The notes under the pieces were generated by a model. The model was not told where the DNA came from. It saw only the letters and a program-made list of their open reading frames with translations, and searched no databases. Made by a program: the position numbers and the translations under genes. DNA of 32,210 nucleotides, taken from positions 1 to 32,210 of the forward strand of contig URDK01000026.1 in assembly GCA_900546485.1 (NCBI GenBank), written 5' to 3'. This DNA comes from an uncultured Eubacteriales bacterium (GTDB lineage Bacteria > Bacillota > Clostridia > Oscillospirales > Oscillospiraceae). Positions 22,088 to 30,000 of this stretch are shown here, in pieces (the stretch's first letter is position 1; every line of letters starts with the position of its first letter).

Positions 22088-23197
22088 ATGTCGCAGGCTG
22101 AAAAACTGCTCTCTGAGGCTCTGGACGCCTTCGATTTTGGCGGTGAGCTTGTCGGCGCCGTGCGCTACGGCTCCGGCCACATAAACGACACCTTCGTTGT
22201 CCATACCCAGCCTGGGGAGGACCCCTGCCGCCGCTTCATACTCCAGCGCATAAGCTCCGCGGCCTTCAAGCACCCTGATGAGGTCATGGCGAATATCGCA
22301 GGAGTGACCTCCTATCTGGGACGCATGATAAGCGAGGCCGGCGGTAACCCTGAGCGCGAGACGATGAGCGTTTGGGCCACGAAGGACGGCAAAAACTATT
22401 ACACTGACTCCGAGGGCGGCGCCTGGCGCGTTTATCCCTTCGTGGAGGGCACCATTTGCCTCCAGAAGGCGGAGACTCCCGAGCTCTTTGCGGCGTCTGC
22501 CAGGGCCTTCGGCAAGTTCCAGCGCATGCTCCGCGACTACCCGGCGGACACGCTCTATGAGACCATTCCCAAGTTCCACGACACTGAGGACCGGCTTGCC
22601 AAGCTCAAGGCCGCCGTCGCCGCCGATGTCATGGGCAGGGTGAAAGAGGTAGGACCCGAGCTCCAGTTCGTCACTGAGCACGAGGCCGACTGCTCCGTGG
22701 CTCTCTCCGCGCTGCGCGAGGGCCGCCTGCCGCTGCGTGTCACCCACAACGACACCAAGCTCAACAACATCCTCATTGACCGCGCGAGCGGCGAGGGTAT
22801 CTGCGTCATCGACCTCGACACCGTCATGCCCGGTCTTTCCATAAACGACTTCGGCGATTCCATCCGCTTTGGCGCCAACCACAGCGCCGAGGATGAGCGC
22901 GACCTCAGCAAGGTCAATTTTGACCTGGGTCTCTTTGACGTCTACGCGGAGGGCTTTCTTGAGGGAGCAGGCGGCGCTCTGACCGATGCCGAGCTAGACT
23001 ACCTGCCATGGGGCGCAAAGCTGATGACGCTCGAGTGTGGCATCCGCTTCCTCACTGACTACCTCGAAGGCGACCACTACTTCCGCACCAGCCGCGAAGG
23101 CCAGAACCTCGACCGTTGCCGCACGCAGTTCAAGCTGGTGGCGGATATGGAGGCCGCGTGGGACGACATGAAGGCCGTCATCAACAAATACAGATAA
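22088..23197 (+). CDS. nahK: N-acetylhexosamine 1-kinase (aminoglycoside-phosphotransferase fold)
   Basis: A 369-residue protein. The kinase motif THNDTKLNNILID contains the catalytic Asp222, followed by the metal-binding VIDLDTVMPGLSINDFGDSIRFGA. This combination matches NahK/LnpB, which phosphorylates GlcNAc and GalNAc at C1. The N-terminal GSGHINDTFVV and the RFILQRIS segment hold the ATP-binding strands. ATG 22088 is five bases after the previous stop, and its ribosome site GGGAGG lies within the end of the upstream gene, so the two are tightly coupled. Together with GH112 and GalE this is the strongest evidence for a galacto/lacto-N-biose pathway rather than a galactosyl-rhamnose one. 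Confidence 0.92.
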   Translation: MSQAEKLLSEALDAFDFGGELVGAVRYGSGHINDTFVVHTQPGEDPCRRFILQRISSAAFKHPDEVMANIAGVTSYLGRMISEAGGNPERETMSVWATKDGKNYYTDSEGGAWRVYPFVEGTICLQKAETPELFAASARAFGKFQRMLRDYPADTLYETIPKFHDTEDRLAKLKAAVAADVMGRVKEVGPELQFVTEHEADCSVALSALREGRLPLRVTHNDTKLNNILIDRASGEGICVIDLDTVMPGLSINDFGDSIRFGANHSAEDERDLSKVNFDLGLFDVYAEGFLEGAGGALTDAELDYLPWGAKLMTLECGIRFLTDYLEGDHYFRTSREGQNLDRCRTQFKLVADMEAAWDDMKAVINKYR

Positions 23198-23212
23198 TTC
23201 TCCATTCCCTCC

Positions 23213-23249
23213 AAAGGGCCCGTGGGCGTAAGCCCGGGGCCCTTTTTTT
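23213..23249 (+). terminator. Intrinsic terminator of the galE-nahK operon
   Basis: AAAGGGCCC (23213-23221) pairs with the GGGCCCTTT at the 3' side, with an inner GGGC/GCCC stem, followed by seven T residues. Confidence 0.93.
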
Positions 23250-23360
23250 ATGCAGAGCTGCGTAAATGCCTGCGTGCGTGAGAGAATAAAAAGCGTATCA
23301 GGTTGAGTTTTTGTTGAATTTTGCAGCATAGATTGAAGGCGTATGCGGAAAGTCCGGGCA

Positions 23361-23389
23361 TTGACCTGGACCGGGTTGTGTGATATATT
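23361..23389 (+). promoter_or_regulatory. Promoter of the CDP-alcohol phosphatidyltransferase gene
   Basis: TTGACC (23361-23366), 17-base spacer, TATATT (23384-23389). It rules out the GTG at 23380 as a start, since that codon lies inside the promoter. The stretch 23250-23360 holds nothing else I can identify. Confidence 0.75.
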
Positions 23390-23409
23390 TTTCCACGGAA
23401 GTGATTTGT

Positions 23410-23976
23410 TTGAAGCGGGACTGGCGTAGAGAATATTTTTCCATTCCAAATATTATGAGCTATTTCCGGCTCGCGCTCATACCGTTATATCTGGTAGTGT
23501 ATTTCAGCGCAGAGACGGACAGAGACTATGCATACGCTGCGGCTGTCATTGCAGTGTCCGGACTTACGGATATGCTTGACGGTAAAATTGCGCGGCATTT
23601 CAACATGATTACGGAGTGGGGTAAATTCATAGATCCCGTCGCGGACAAACTCACCTTTGCGGCAATAGCATTGAGCATGTCGTTCCGCTTTCCGCTCATG
23701 GGCGTGGTGTTCGGGCTGTATGTGGTCAAGGAGCTGTACATGTTAGCCATGGGCGCTGTGATGCTGCGGCGCGGCTTCCGTATGGACGGGGCTCAGTGGT
23801 ACGGCAAGGTCTGCACCGCCGTGACCTATGCCGTCGTGTTTTTGCTGCTGGTCATACCGGGCATGCCGGAGCAGGTCAGCAGTACGCTGATAGGCATCTG
23901 CCTCGCAGTGACCATCGCTGCCTTTGTTGGTTACATCGGTTTCTATGCCAGAGCCTGGAAAAGCCTTTCTAAATGA
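23410..23976 (+). CDS. CDP-alcohol phosphatidyltransferase (PgsA-like)
   Basis: A 188-residue membrane enzyme with several hydrophobic helices. The family catalytic motif D-x2-D-G-x2-A-R-x8-G-x3-D-x3-D is complete: Asp54, Asp57, Gly58, Ala61, Arg62, Gly71, Asp75 and Asp79. It transfers a phosphatidyl group from CDP-diacylglycerol to an alcohol; glycerol-3-phosphate (PgsA) or phosphatidylglycerol (cardiolipin synthase) is most likely, and the two cannot be separated here. The N-terminal region IPNIMSYFRLALIPLYL is typical of both. TTG 23410 is the preferred start, with GGAAG about nine bases upstream; GTG 23401 is an alternative. The gene is monocistronic. Confidence 0.88.
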   Translation: MKRDWRREYFSIPNIMSYFRLALIPLYLVVYFSAETDRDYAYAAAVIAVSGLTDMLDGKIARHFNMITEWGKFIDPVADKLTFAAIALSMSFRFPLMGVVFGLYVVKELYMLAMGAVMLRRGFRMDGAQWYGKVCTAVTYAVVFLLLVIPGMPEQVSSTLIGICLAVTIAAFVGYIGFYARAWKSLSK

Positions 23977-24010
23977 GAAATTAATTCTGATAACTGCTTA
24001 TATAGTCAAA

Positions 24011-24042
24011 ACACCCCGGACCAGCGGTCCGGGGTGTTTTTT
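24011..24042. terminator. Bidirectional terminator
   Basis: ACACCCCGGACC (24011-24022) pairs perfectly with GGTCCGGGGTGT (24026-24037), followed by T residues on the plus strand and by TTTTGA on the minus strand. It serves the convergent phosphatidyltransferase and acetyltransferase genes and touches the stop codon of the latter. Confidence 0.9.
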
Positions 24043-24559
24043 ACAGCTGCCGTTCAAGGTAGACCAGCTCGGTGTCGAGCACGCCCTCGTGCAGGCAATG
24101 GCGGCTGCCGGCGAGACGGCAGCCGTTTTTGAGGTAAAGCCGCTGAGCGGGGAGGTTTTTCTTGTTCGTGTCCAGCCGCAGGACACGCATGCCGCGCCCC
24201 AGGCCGAAGCCGGTCGCAAAGTCCACCATGCGCTTGCCAAGCCCGCGCCCGGCCATGGAGGGTGGGACGCAGAGAGTGTGTATCACTAGCACCTCGTCAT
24301 CCGCGGCTGGGTAGAGCCAGGGGATCTCACGATATTCCGGGGCCTGATGGGAGTTGAGTATCATGCTGGCGCAGATACGGCCGTTCCCCTCCATGACGAA
24401 CATGGTCCCAGTATCCACAGCGCGCTCCGCGGTTGCACGGGTGGGGTAGACCCCCAGTTCCCACTGTGAATTGCTCCCGTGCTCGGCCTCGTGGAGCAGC
24501 AGCTCGGTGTATCCTGCCTCAATGGCGTCTATGTCGGCGGCGGTCGCGGCGCGTATCAT
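24041..24559 (-). CDS. GNAT-family N-acetyltransferase
   Basis: A 172-residue single-domain GNAT protein. It begins MIRAATAADIDAIEAGY, the usual first strand and helix, and has the acetyl-CoA motif A in VIHTLCVPPSMAGRGLGKRMVDFATGF (Arg/Gly-rich loop AGRGLGKRM). LRLDTNKKNLPAQRLYLKNGCRLAG near the C-terminus is also typical. Acceptor substrate unknown; small molecules or a protein N-terminus are both possible. It has its own promoter, overlapping the stop of the upstream metal ATPase gene. Confidence 0.88.
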   Translation of the reverse strand: MIRAATAADIDAIEAGYTELLLHEAEHGSNSQWELGVYPTRATAERAVDTGTMFVMEGNGRICASMILNSHQAPEYREIPWLYPAADDEVLVIHTLCVPPSMAGRGLGKRMVDFATGFGLGRGMRVLRLDTNKKNLPAQRLYLKNGCRLAGSRHCLHEGVLDTELVYLERQL

Positions 24560-24587
24560 TCAATGCACATCCTTTCGGGTTTTGGAC

Positions 24588-24616
24588 ATTGTAGCACCGC
24601 CGCACCTTCTTTTCAA
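24588..24616 (-). promoter_or_regulatory. Promoter of the GNAT acetyltransferase gene
   Basis: On the minus strand TTGAAA (24616-24611), 17-base spacer, TACAAT (24593-24588). The -35 box overlaps the last codon and stop of the ATPase gene. Confidence 0.8.
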
Positions 24617-26487
24617 GCCCCGCGCGAGCGCCAGCGCAGCAGGAATGCGGAGTTGATTATCACCAGCACCGAGCCCGCATTGTGCACCAGCGCTCCGACA
24701 ACGGGGTTCAATATGCCCGTCATAGCCAGTATGATGGCCGCAAAATTGAGGGCCATGGAAAACGTGAGATTGAGCTTGATCGTACCCATCATCCGCCGTG
24801 AGAGACGCAGAAGATGCGGCAGCTCACTTATCTCGTCGTTCACCAGCGCGATATCTGCGGCGTCTATGGCTATGTCGCTGCCAACACCGCCCATGGCTAT
24901 GCCCGTGCAGGCCATTTTCAGTGCCGGTGCGTCGTTTATGCCGTCGCCTATCATGCAGACGGGCGCGCCATCGCGCTGGGAGGCGTCTATCCACGCGAGC
25001 TTGTCCTCGGGCAGGCACTCGTATTTGTACTCAGTGATGCCCAGCTCGTGAGCTATCGTCTCGGCAGCGTTTTTGTGGTCGCCTGTGAGCAGCACGGGCT
25101 CGGCGCCTGCCTCGCGCACGGCGCTTATAGTGTCCGCCATACCGGGGCGCAGTGTGTCTGAGAGTGCTATGAAGCCTGCCGCCGCGCCGGAGACGCCTAT
25201 GTAAATTACCGTGCAGCCGCGTTCGCGATATTCCTCCGCCGCCGCGAGTATGGCCTCGCCATGTGCCGCGTTCTCGGAGGAGAGCAGCTCGGAGTTACCC
25301 GCCAGTACACGCTGTCCGCCTATAAGAGCGCTGACACCTCGTCCGGGCAGCATGGCAAAATCCTCGGCCTCTGCAAGCTCACCGCCGGCTGAGCGCCAAC
25401 CGGCAACCACAGCCTTGCCCAGTGGGTGCTCGCTCCGCGCCTCCACGCTTGCGGTGAGGGCATAGAGAGCCGATTCATCGTATTCGGGTGTGAAGCTCCT
25501 GACCGCAGCGACCTCGGGATGCCCCGTCGTGAGCGTGCCGGTCTTGTCAAAGCATACCCGCCGCACAGTGGCAAGACGCTCGAGCGCGTCGCCCTCGCGG
25601 ACGAGAAAACCGTGATTTGTGGCGTTTCCTATGGCCGCCATGATGGCCGTAGGCGTTGCAAGCACGAGCGCACAGGGGCAGAACACGACGAGAATGGTCA
25701 CCGCGCGGATTATTTCGCCCGTGACGGCCCAGGTGCCTGCGGCGGCGACCAATGCGGTCACGACTATCCATGTCGCCCAGCGGTCGGCGAGGCCGACGAT
25801 CTTGGCTTTTCCAGCGTCGGCGGACTGTACAAGGCGTATCATGCGTTGGATGGAGCTGTCCTCGCCGACCTTGACCGCGCGCATATCGAAGGAGCCAAAT
25901 TGATTGACGGTACCGCTCGATACTTCGTCGCCGGGGCCCTTGTCGACTGGCAGGCTCTCGCCGGTCATGACGGCCTGATTGACGGAGGTCACACCCGTGA
26001 GTATGACGCCGTCGACCGGTATCGTCTCGCCGGGCAGTACGCGCAGTATGTCGCCGACCTGTACCTCCTGAGCCGGTATCACCAGCTCCTCACCGCTCCT
26101 GATGACGCGCGCAGTCTGGGGCGTGAGCTGCACGAGCTTTTCTATGCCCGCGCGGGCCTTTGCGACTGTCAGGTCCTCGAGCAGCGCGCCAAGCTGCATG
26201 ATAAAGGCCACCTCGCCCGCGGCAAAGTCCTCGCCGATGATGACCGAGGCGATGAGTGCCATGGAAACGAGCACGTCGGCCTTGATGTCAAAGGCGGTGA
26301 CGAGCCCTATGACGGCTTCAAGTATTATCGGCACGCCGCAGAGGATGATAGCGACCCAGGCCGGGTCAAAGGGCAGACCCGGAGCCAGCTCAAAAATGCT
26401 GACAAGCAGGGAAATGCCACCCAAGACCAGACAGATGACGTCTTTTTTGACTCCGCCCCACTCGAGCAGGGCCTCCAGCTTTTCCAT
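24613..26487 (-). CDS. P1B-type heavy-metal-transporting ATPase
   Basis: A 624-residue membrane pump. It carries the metal-site CPC (Cys270-Pro271-Cys272 in VFCPCALVLATPT), the phosphorylation site DKTGTLT (Asp314), TGES, SEHPLGKAV in the nucleotide domain, and GDGINDAPAL. The usual N-terminal HMA domain with CxxC is absent, so the protein starts almost directly with the first helices. Helix 8 reads LVHNAGSVLVIINSAF, which does not match by eye the Met/Ser pattern of typical Cu(I) pumps (from memory) or the Asp of ZntA types. Substrate is therefore open, although the neighbouring CsoR-type repressor suggests Cu(I). AAAGGTGG precedes ATG 26487. Confidence 0.93.
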   Translation of the reverse strand: MEKLEALLEWGGVKKDVICLVLGGISLLVSIFELAPGLPFDPAWVAIILCGVPIILEAVIGLVTAFDIKADVLVSMALIASVIIGEDFAAGEVAFIMQLGALLEDLTVAKARAGIEKLVQLTPQTARVIRSGEELVIPAQEVQVGDILRVLPGETIPVDGVILTGVTSVNQAVMTGESLPVDKGPGDEVSSGTVNQFGSFDMRAVKVGEDSSIQRMIRLVQSADAGKAKIVGLADRWATWIVVTALVAAAGTWAVTGEIIRAVTILVVFCPCALVLATPTAIMAAIGNATNHGFLVREGDALERLATVRRVCFDKTGTLTTGHPEVAAVRSFTPEYDESALYALTASVEARSEHPLGKAVVAGWRSAGGELAEAEDFAMLPGRGVSALIGGQRVLAGNSELLSSENAAHGEAILAAAEEYRERGCTVIYIGVSGAAAGFIALSDTLRPGMADTISAVREAGAEPVLLTGDHKNAAETIAHELGITEYKYECLPEDKLAWIDASQRDGAPVCMIGDGINDAPALKMACTGIAMGGVGSDIAIDAADIALVNDEISELPHLLRLSRRMMGTIKLNLTFSMALNFAAIILAMTGILNPVVGALVHNAGSVLVIINSAFLLRWRSRGA

Positions 26488-26503
26488 ACACAGCCACCTT
26501 TCG

Positions 26504-26521
26504 TATACCTATGGGGGTATA
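26504..26521 (-). promoter_or_regulatory. CsoR-type operator of the metal ATPase gene
   Basis: TATACC (26504-26509) and GGTATA (26516-26521) form a perfect inverted repeat with a six-base G-rich centre, as described for CsoR sites. It lies just downstream of the -10 box, where a bound repressor would block transcription. Confidence 0.7.
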
Positions 26522-26526
26522 GGTAT

Positions 26527-26555
26527 AATATAGACCTGCCCGCCCCGGCTGTCAA
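26527..26555 (-). promoter_or_regulatory. Promoter of the metal ATPase gene
   Basis: On the minus strand consensus TTGACA (26555-26550), 17-base spacer, TATATT (26532-26527). Confidence 0.85.
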
Positions 26556-26571
26556 GGGGGCGGGGGAGGGC

Positions 26572-26847
26572 TCAGCCCATATTTGAGAAGCGCTCTACTG
26601 CCTTTGTGAAGCTCTCGATCGTCTTGTCGGCGTCGCCGTGCTCGATGCCGTCGCGTACGCAGTGCTTAATGTGTCCCTCGAGAACCACCTGCCCGGCGCG
26701 GTGCAGGGCTGACTTTGCGGCGTTTATCTGGGAGAGTATGTCCTCACAGGGCACGTCCTCATCGACCATGCGGTCAATGGCTTGGACCTGCCCGATTATC
26801 TTGCGCAGCCTGCGGTGCAGGTTTTCTGCGTCCATGCATTGTCTCAT
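26572..26847 (-). CDS. csoR: CsoR-family metal-sensing repressor
   Basis: A 91-residue all-helical regulator of the CsoR/RcnR/FrmR family. The metal-binding triad Cys34, His59 and Cys63 is present (VPCEDIL and EGHIKHC), the pattern of Cu(I)-sensing CsoR proteins. LHRRLRKIIGQVQAIDRMV is the typical first helix that forms the DNA-binding surface. Loss of DNA binding on metal loading would derepress both this gene and the ATPase. GGAGGTC lies seven bases before ATG 26847. Two matching operators, one in front of each gene, support autoregulation and control of the pump. Confidence 0.9.
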   Translation of the reverse strand: MRQCMDAENLHRRLRKIIGQVQAIDRMVDEDVPCEDILSQINAAKSALHRAGQVVLEGHIKHCVRDGIEHGDADKTIESFTKAVERFSNMG

Positions 26848-26858
26848 ATGAAGACCTC

Positions 26859-26876
26859 CATACCAATAGGGGTATG
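26859..26876 (-). promoter_or_regulatory. CsoR-type operator in the csoR promoter
   Basis: CATACC (26859-26864), six-base centre AATAGG, GGTATG (26871-26876). The 6-6-6 architecture is the same as in the ATPase operator. Confidence 0.7.
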
Positions 26877-26879
26877 AGT

Positions 26880-26908
26880 ATTGTAACTGCCATAGAAAAT
26901 GATGTCAA
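26880..26908 (-). promoter_or_regulatory. Promoter of the csoR gene
   Basis: On the minus strand TTGACA (26908-26903), 17-base spacer, TACAAT (26885-26880). Confidence 0.87.
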
Positions 26909-26915
26909 GCGGCGC

Positions 26916-26944
26916 TTGTGCAGCGGTAGAAAATAGTGTAATAT
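26916..26944 (+). promoter_or_regulatory. Promoter of the second SLH surface-protein gene
   Basis: TTGTGC (26916-26921), 17-base spacer, TAATAT (26939-26944), back to back with the csoR promoter only seven bases away. Confidence 0.65.
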
Positions 26945-26957
26945 AAAATTGAATATC

Positions 26958-27012
26958 AAAACGGTGTACACCGTTTTCCGCATTGCGCAGCAATGCGGAT
27001 GGCCCATTGGCC
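26958..27012 (+). promoter_or_regulatory. Three consecutive hairpins in the surface-protein leader
   Basis: A perfect 20-base palindrome (26958-26977, AAAACGGTGT and its complement) is followed directly by CCGCATTGC/GCAATGCGG (26978-26998, GCA loop) and GGCC/GGCC (27001-27012, CATT loop). They fill most of the leader between the promoter and the ribosome site at 27021. They could stabilise the mRNA or be part of a dispersed repeat. Confidence 0.6.
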
Positions 27013-27031
27013 GCTCGACAGGAGGGACGAC

Positions 27032-30000
27032 ATGAAAAAACTGTTTGTATTGGTGTTTGCGATAGCCCTGGGCCTGGCCGTATTGTGCTTTGGCGCGTCG
27101 GCTGATTACGATGAAAATGGCTTCGGTGTTGGCAACGATGAAGGCAAATATCAGCCCGCGGAGCAGGACGAGAACGGCGTCTACCAGATCGGCAATGCAG
27201 GGCAGCTCTACTGGTTCGCGCAGTATGTCAACCAGTTGTACACGAACTGGTCTGCCTGCGCCGAGCTGACGGCGGATATCACCATCAACGAGGGCGTGCT
27301 GGACGCAGTTGCAGATGATAACACTGCCAAACTCATCCCGTGGACGCCAATAAATATCTACATGGGAACCTTTGACGGAAATGGCCACACCATATACGGC
27401 CTGTACCTGCACGGTTCCGAATTGTCCCCCGGAGGCAATACAGGTATGTTTGGGAGCGTTTTAGGCACTGTAAAGAACCTTGCGCTTGCAGACAGCCATA
27501 TTGGCGTTGAATTCAGAGCGTCCTCAGCGGAAAATCCTTCGTGTATAGGTGGTATTTGCGGGACTGTTGGCGCAAAGGCAACTGTATCAGGCTGCTCCTT
27601 CAATGGCACTGTGTCAGCTGTTTCTACAAGTAAAACCAATACTATGTACGTTGGTAGTGTTTGCGGCTGGAATGAAGGCAACCTGCAGGATCTGAGATTT
27701 AGCGGCAGCCTTACAGTAAAAAATACCGACAGTAATTTATTAGGTCAAACTGACGTAACTTCTTACGGAGGGGGTATCTGCGGCTACAATATTGGTACTG
27801 TGAAGAGCTGTATAAACCGGGGCACGATTACAGGCGGGGGTTATAATCCTACAGCCGGTGGTATTTGCGGTTTCGGAGGGAGAGACACAGACCCTGGGAC
27901 TATACAAAACTGCGAAAACTATGGACAGGTTACTGCCATCACCGAAGGAGAAAACCAAAACACCTGTAGTGCCGGCGGTATCTTAGGAGATGGTTCAAGC
28001 AACATAAATTTCTGCAAAAATGAAGGCTACATCCATGGGGCAAATTTTGCAGGCGGTATCGCAGGAAGGATAAGAAATGGTTCAATAATTTCTTCATGCA
28101 CTAACAGTGCTAAGGTCATGGCCAATTATGAAGCGGCGGGCGGGATATGCGGTTACGTGTACGGCTCGACGAGCAGTGTCCGTGAATGTATCAACAGCGG
28201 AGATGTTGAGCTCGAGGATAATAGTGCGGGCGGCTCGACATTTTTGGGAGGCATTTGCGGCATAATTAGTGCTGATATCGTGAACTGCTATAATAGCGGC
28301 AACTTGAGAGGATCTCAGCAAGATTCTGAAGACATTATGAACATAGGCGGCATATTCGGAAAAAACTGTGAATTCATTTTTCCTAACCCTATTATCATGT
28401 TGAATTGCTGCAGTACAGGAAGCATAACATCCCCTGAGAAAGGTGTTGTGCGCGAAGGCGGAGTGTATGGAAGTACAGATGAAAAGCACGCAATAGTTGA
28501 GCACTTCTTCTGGCTCGACAGGGACGGCACTGGAGGAACGGCTTCAGACGTGACCGCCATGACCGAAGAACAGTTCGCGCGCGGCGAAGCGGCCTACGAG
28601 CTGAACAGGTGGACTTACGATAAAGGTACATATAACGGCAAAGCGTGGAAGGTCGGCGACGACGGCTATCCGGTTCTGGCTGGAGGCACTAACGAAATCG
28701 TCAAGGTGACATTCGTAGATTCCAATAATAACATTCTGATGACCTGTTGCACGAATGAAGGTGACACGCTCAAGGGCATCGGCTCTATATACTTTGGTTA
28801 TGCAACGCTGAAGATAGGTGATGATGAAATCACTGGCAGCGATTTGCTGTCTAAGACCTTCAACAGTGATACCAAGATATCGGTAGACGGCCGTCTGGGG
28901 TATAAGCTCACAGCGACCGTGAAAGGCAGCGCGAGCAAGGTCTACGACGGAACTACTACTGTGACAGATACCAGCGGGCTGACCCTGGTGCTTGACGGAA
29001 TAATGACCGGCGACGTTGTCAGCGTCGATGCGGTAGAATACATCTTCGACAGCGCAGCTGCGGGCAATAGAAGCATAAAAGTGGAAGGTGTAACGCTCAG
29101 CGGTAAGGACGCTGGTAAGTATGTGCTCGCCGCCGCCGACGTATTGTGTGGCGACGTGACCGCTAAAATTACCCCCAAGACGCTCACCCCGTCCATCAAT
29201 GGCACAGTGAGCAAGGTCTACGACGGAACGACAGCTGCGCCGGAGGGCCTGAGTATCGCGCTTGATGGTGTCATCACAGGCGACGACGTCACAGCAACTG
29301 CTGCAAGCTATGTTTACGGCGACACGAGCGCCGGTGGGAACAAGACCATTACAGCAAGCGGCATCACGCTCACCGGTGCGGATGCGGGCAACTACACTCT
29401 CAGCAGTACAACCGTTTCGTCCAATGTCGGTGAAATCACGCCCAAAATGGTGACCATAACCGCAGATGACAAGAGCGCCTACATGGGCGACGCGATGCCG
29501 GGGCTGAGCTATAAGGCTGATGGCTTCCTGGACCACGACGGACTGACGGCGGAGCCTATCCTGAACTGCGATGCGGACATGACCAAGGCCGGAACATACG
29601 AGATTACGATCTCCGGCGGCGCAGCGAGCGGCAACTACAAACTGGTTTACAAAAACGGCACACTCACCGTCAGGCAGAGTTGGATCATCACAGTAAAGCC
29701 GGGCAACGGCGCGGCGGATGAGATCAGCTACATAAGCCCCGGCGGCAGCTTCACGATTCCCGACGCGCCGAAGAACGGCGGTTACATCTTCCTCGGCTGG
29801 CGCTGCGGGGATGCGACCTACAAGGCGGGGGAGACCATCAAGGTCACTTCCGACATGACCTTCACGGCGGTGTGGGGCAATTTGCCCGACGTTGACCCCG
29901 AGGAGAAGCCGGAGCTGCCATTCTATGACGTGGATGAGAGCGACTGGTTCTATGATGCGGTGTACTACGTTTGGGAGAAGGGCCTCATGGACGGCGTGGA

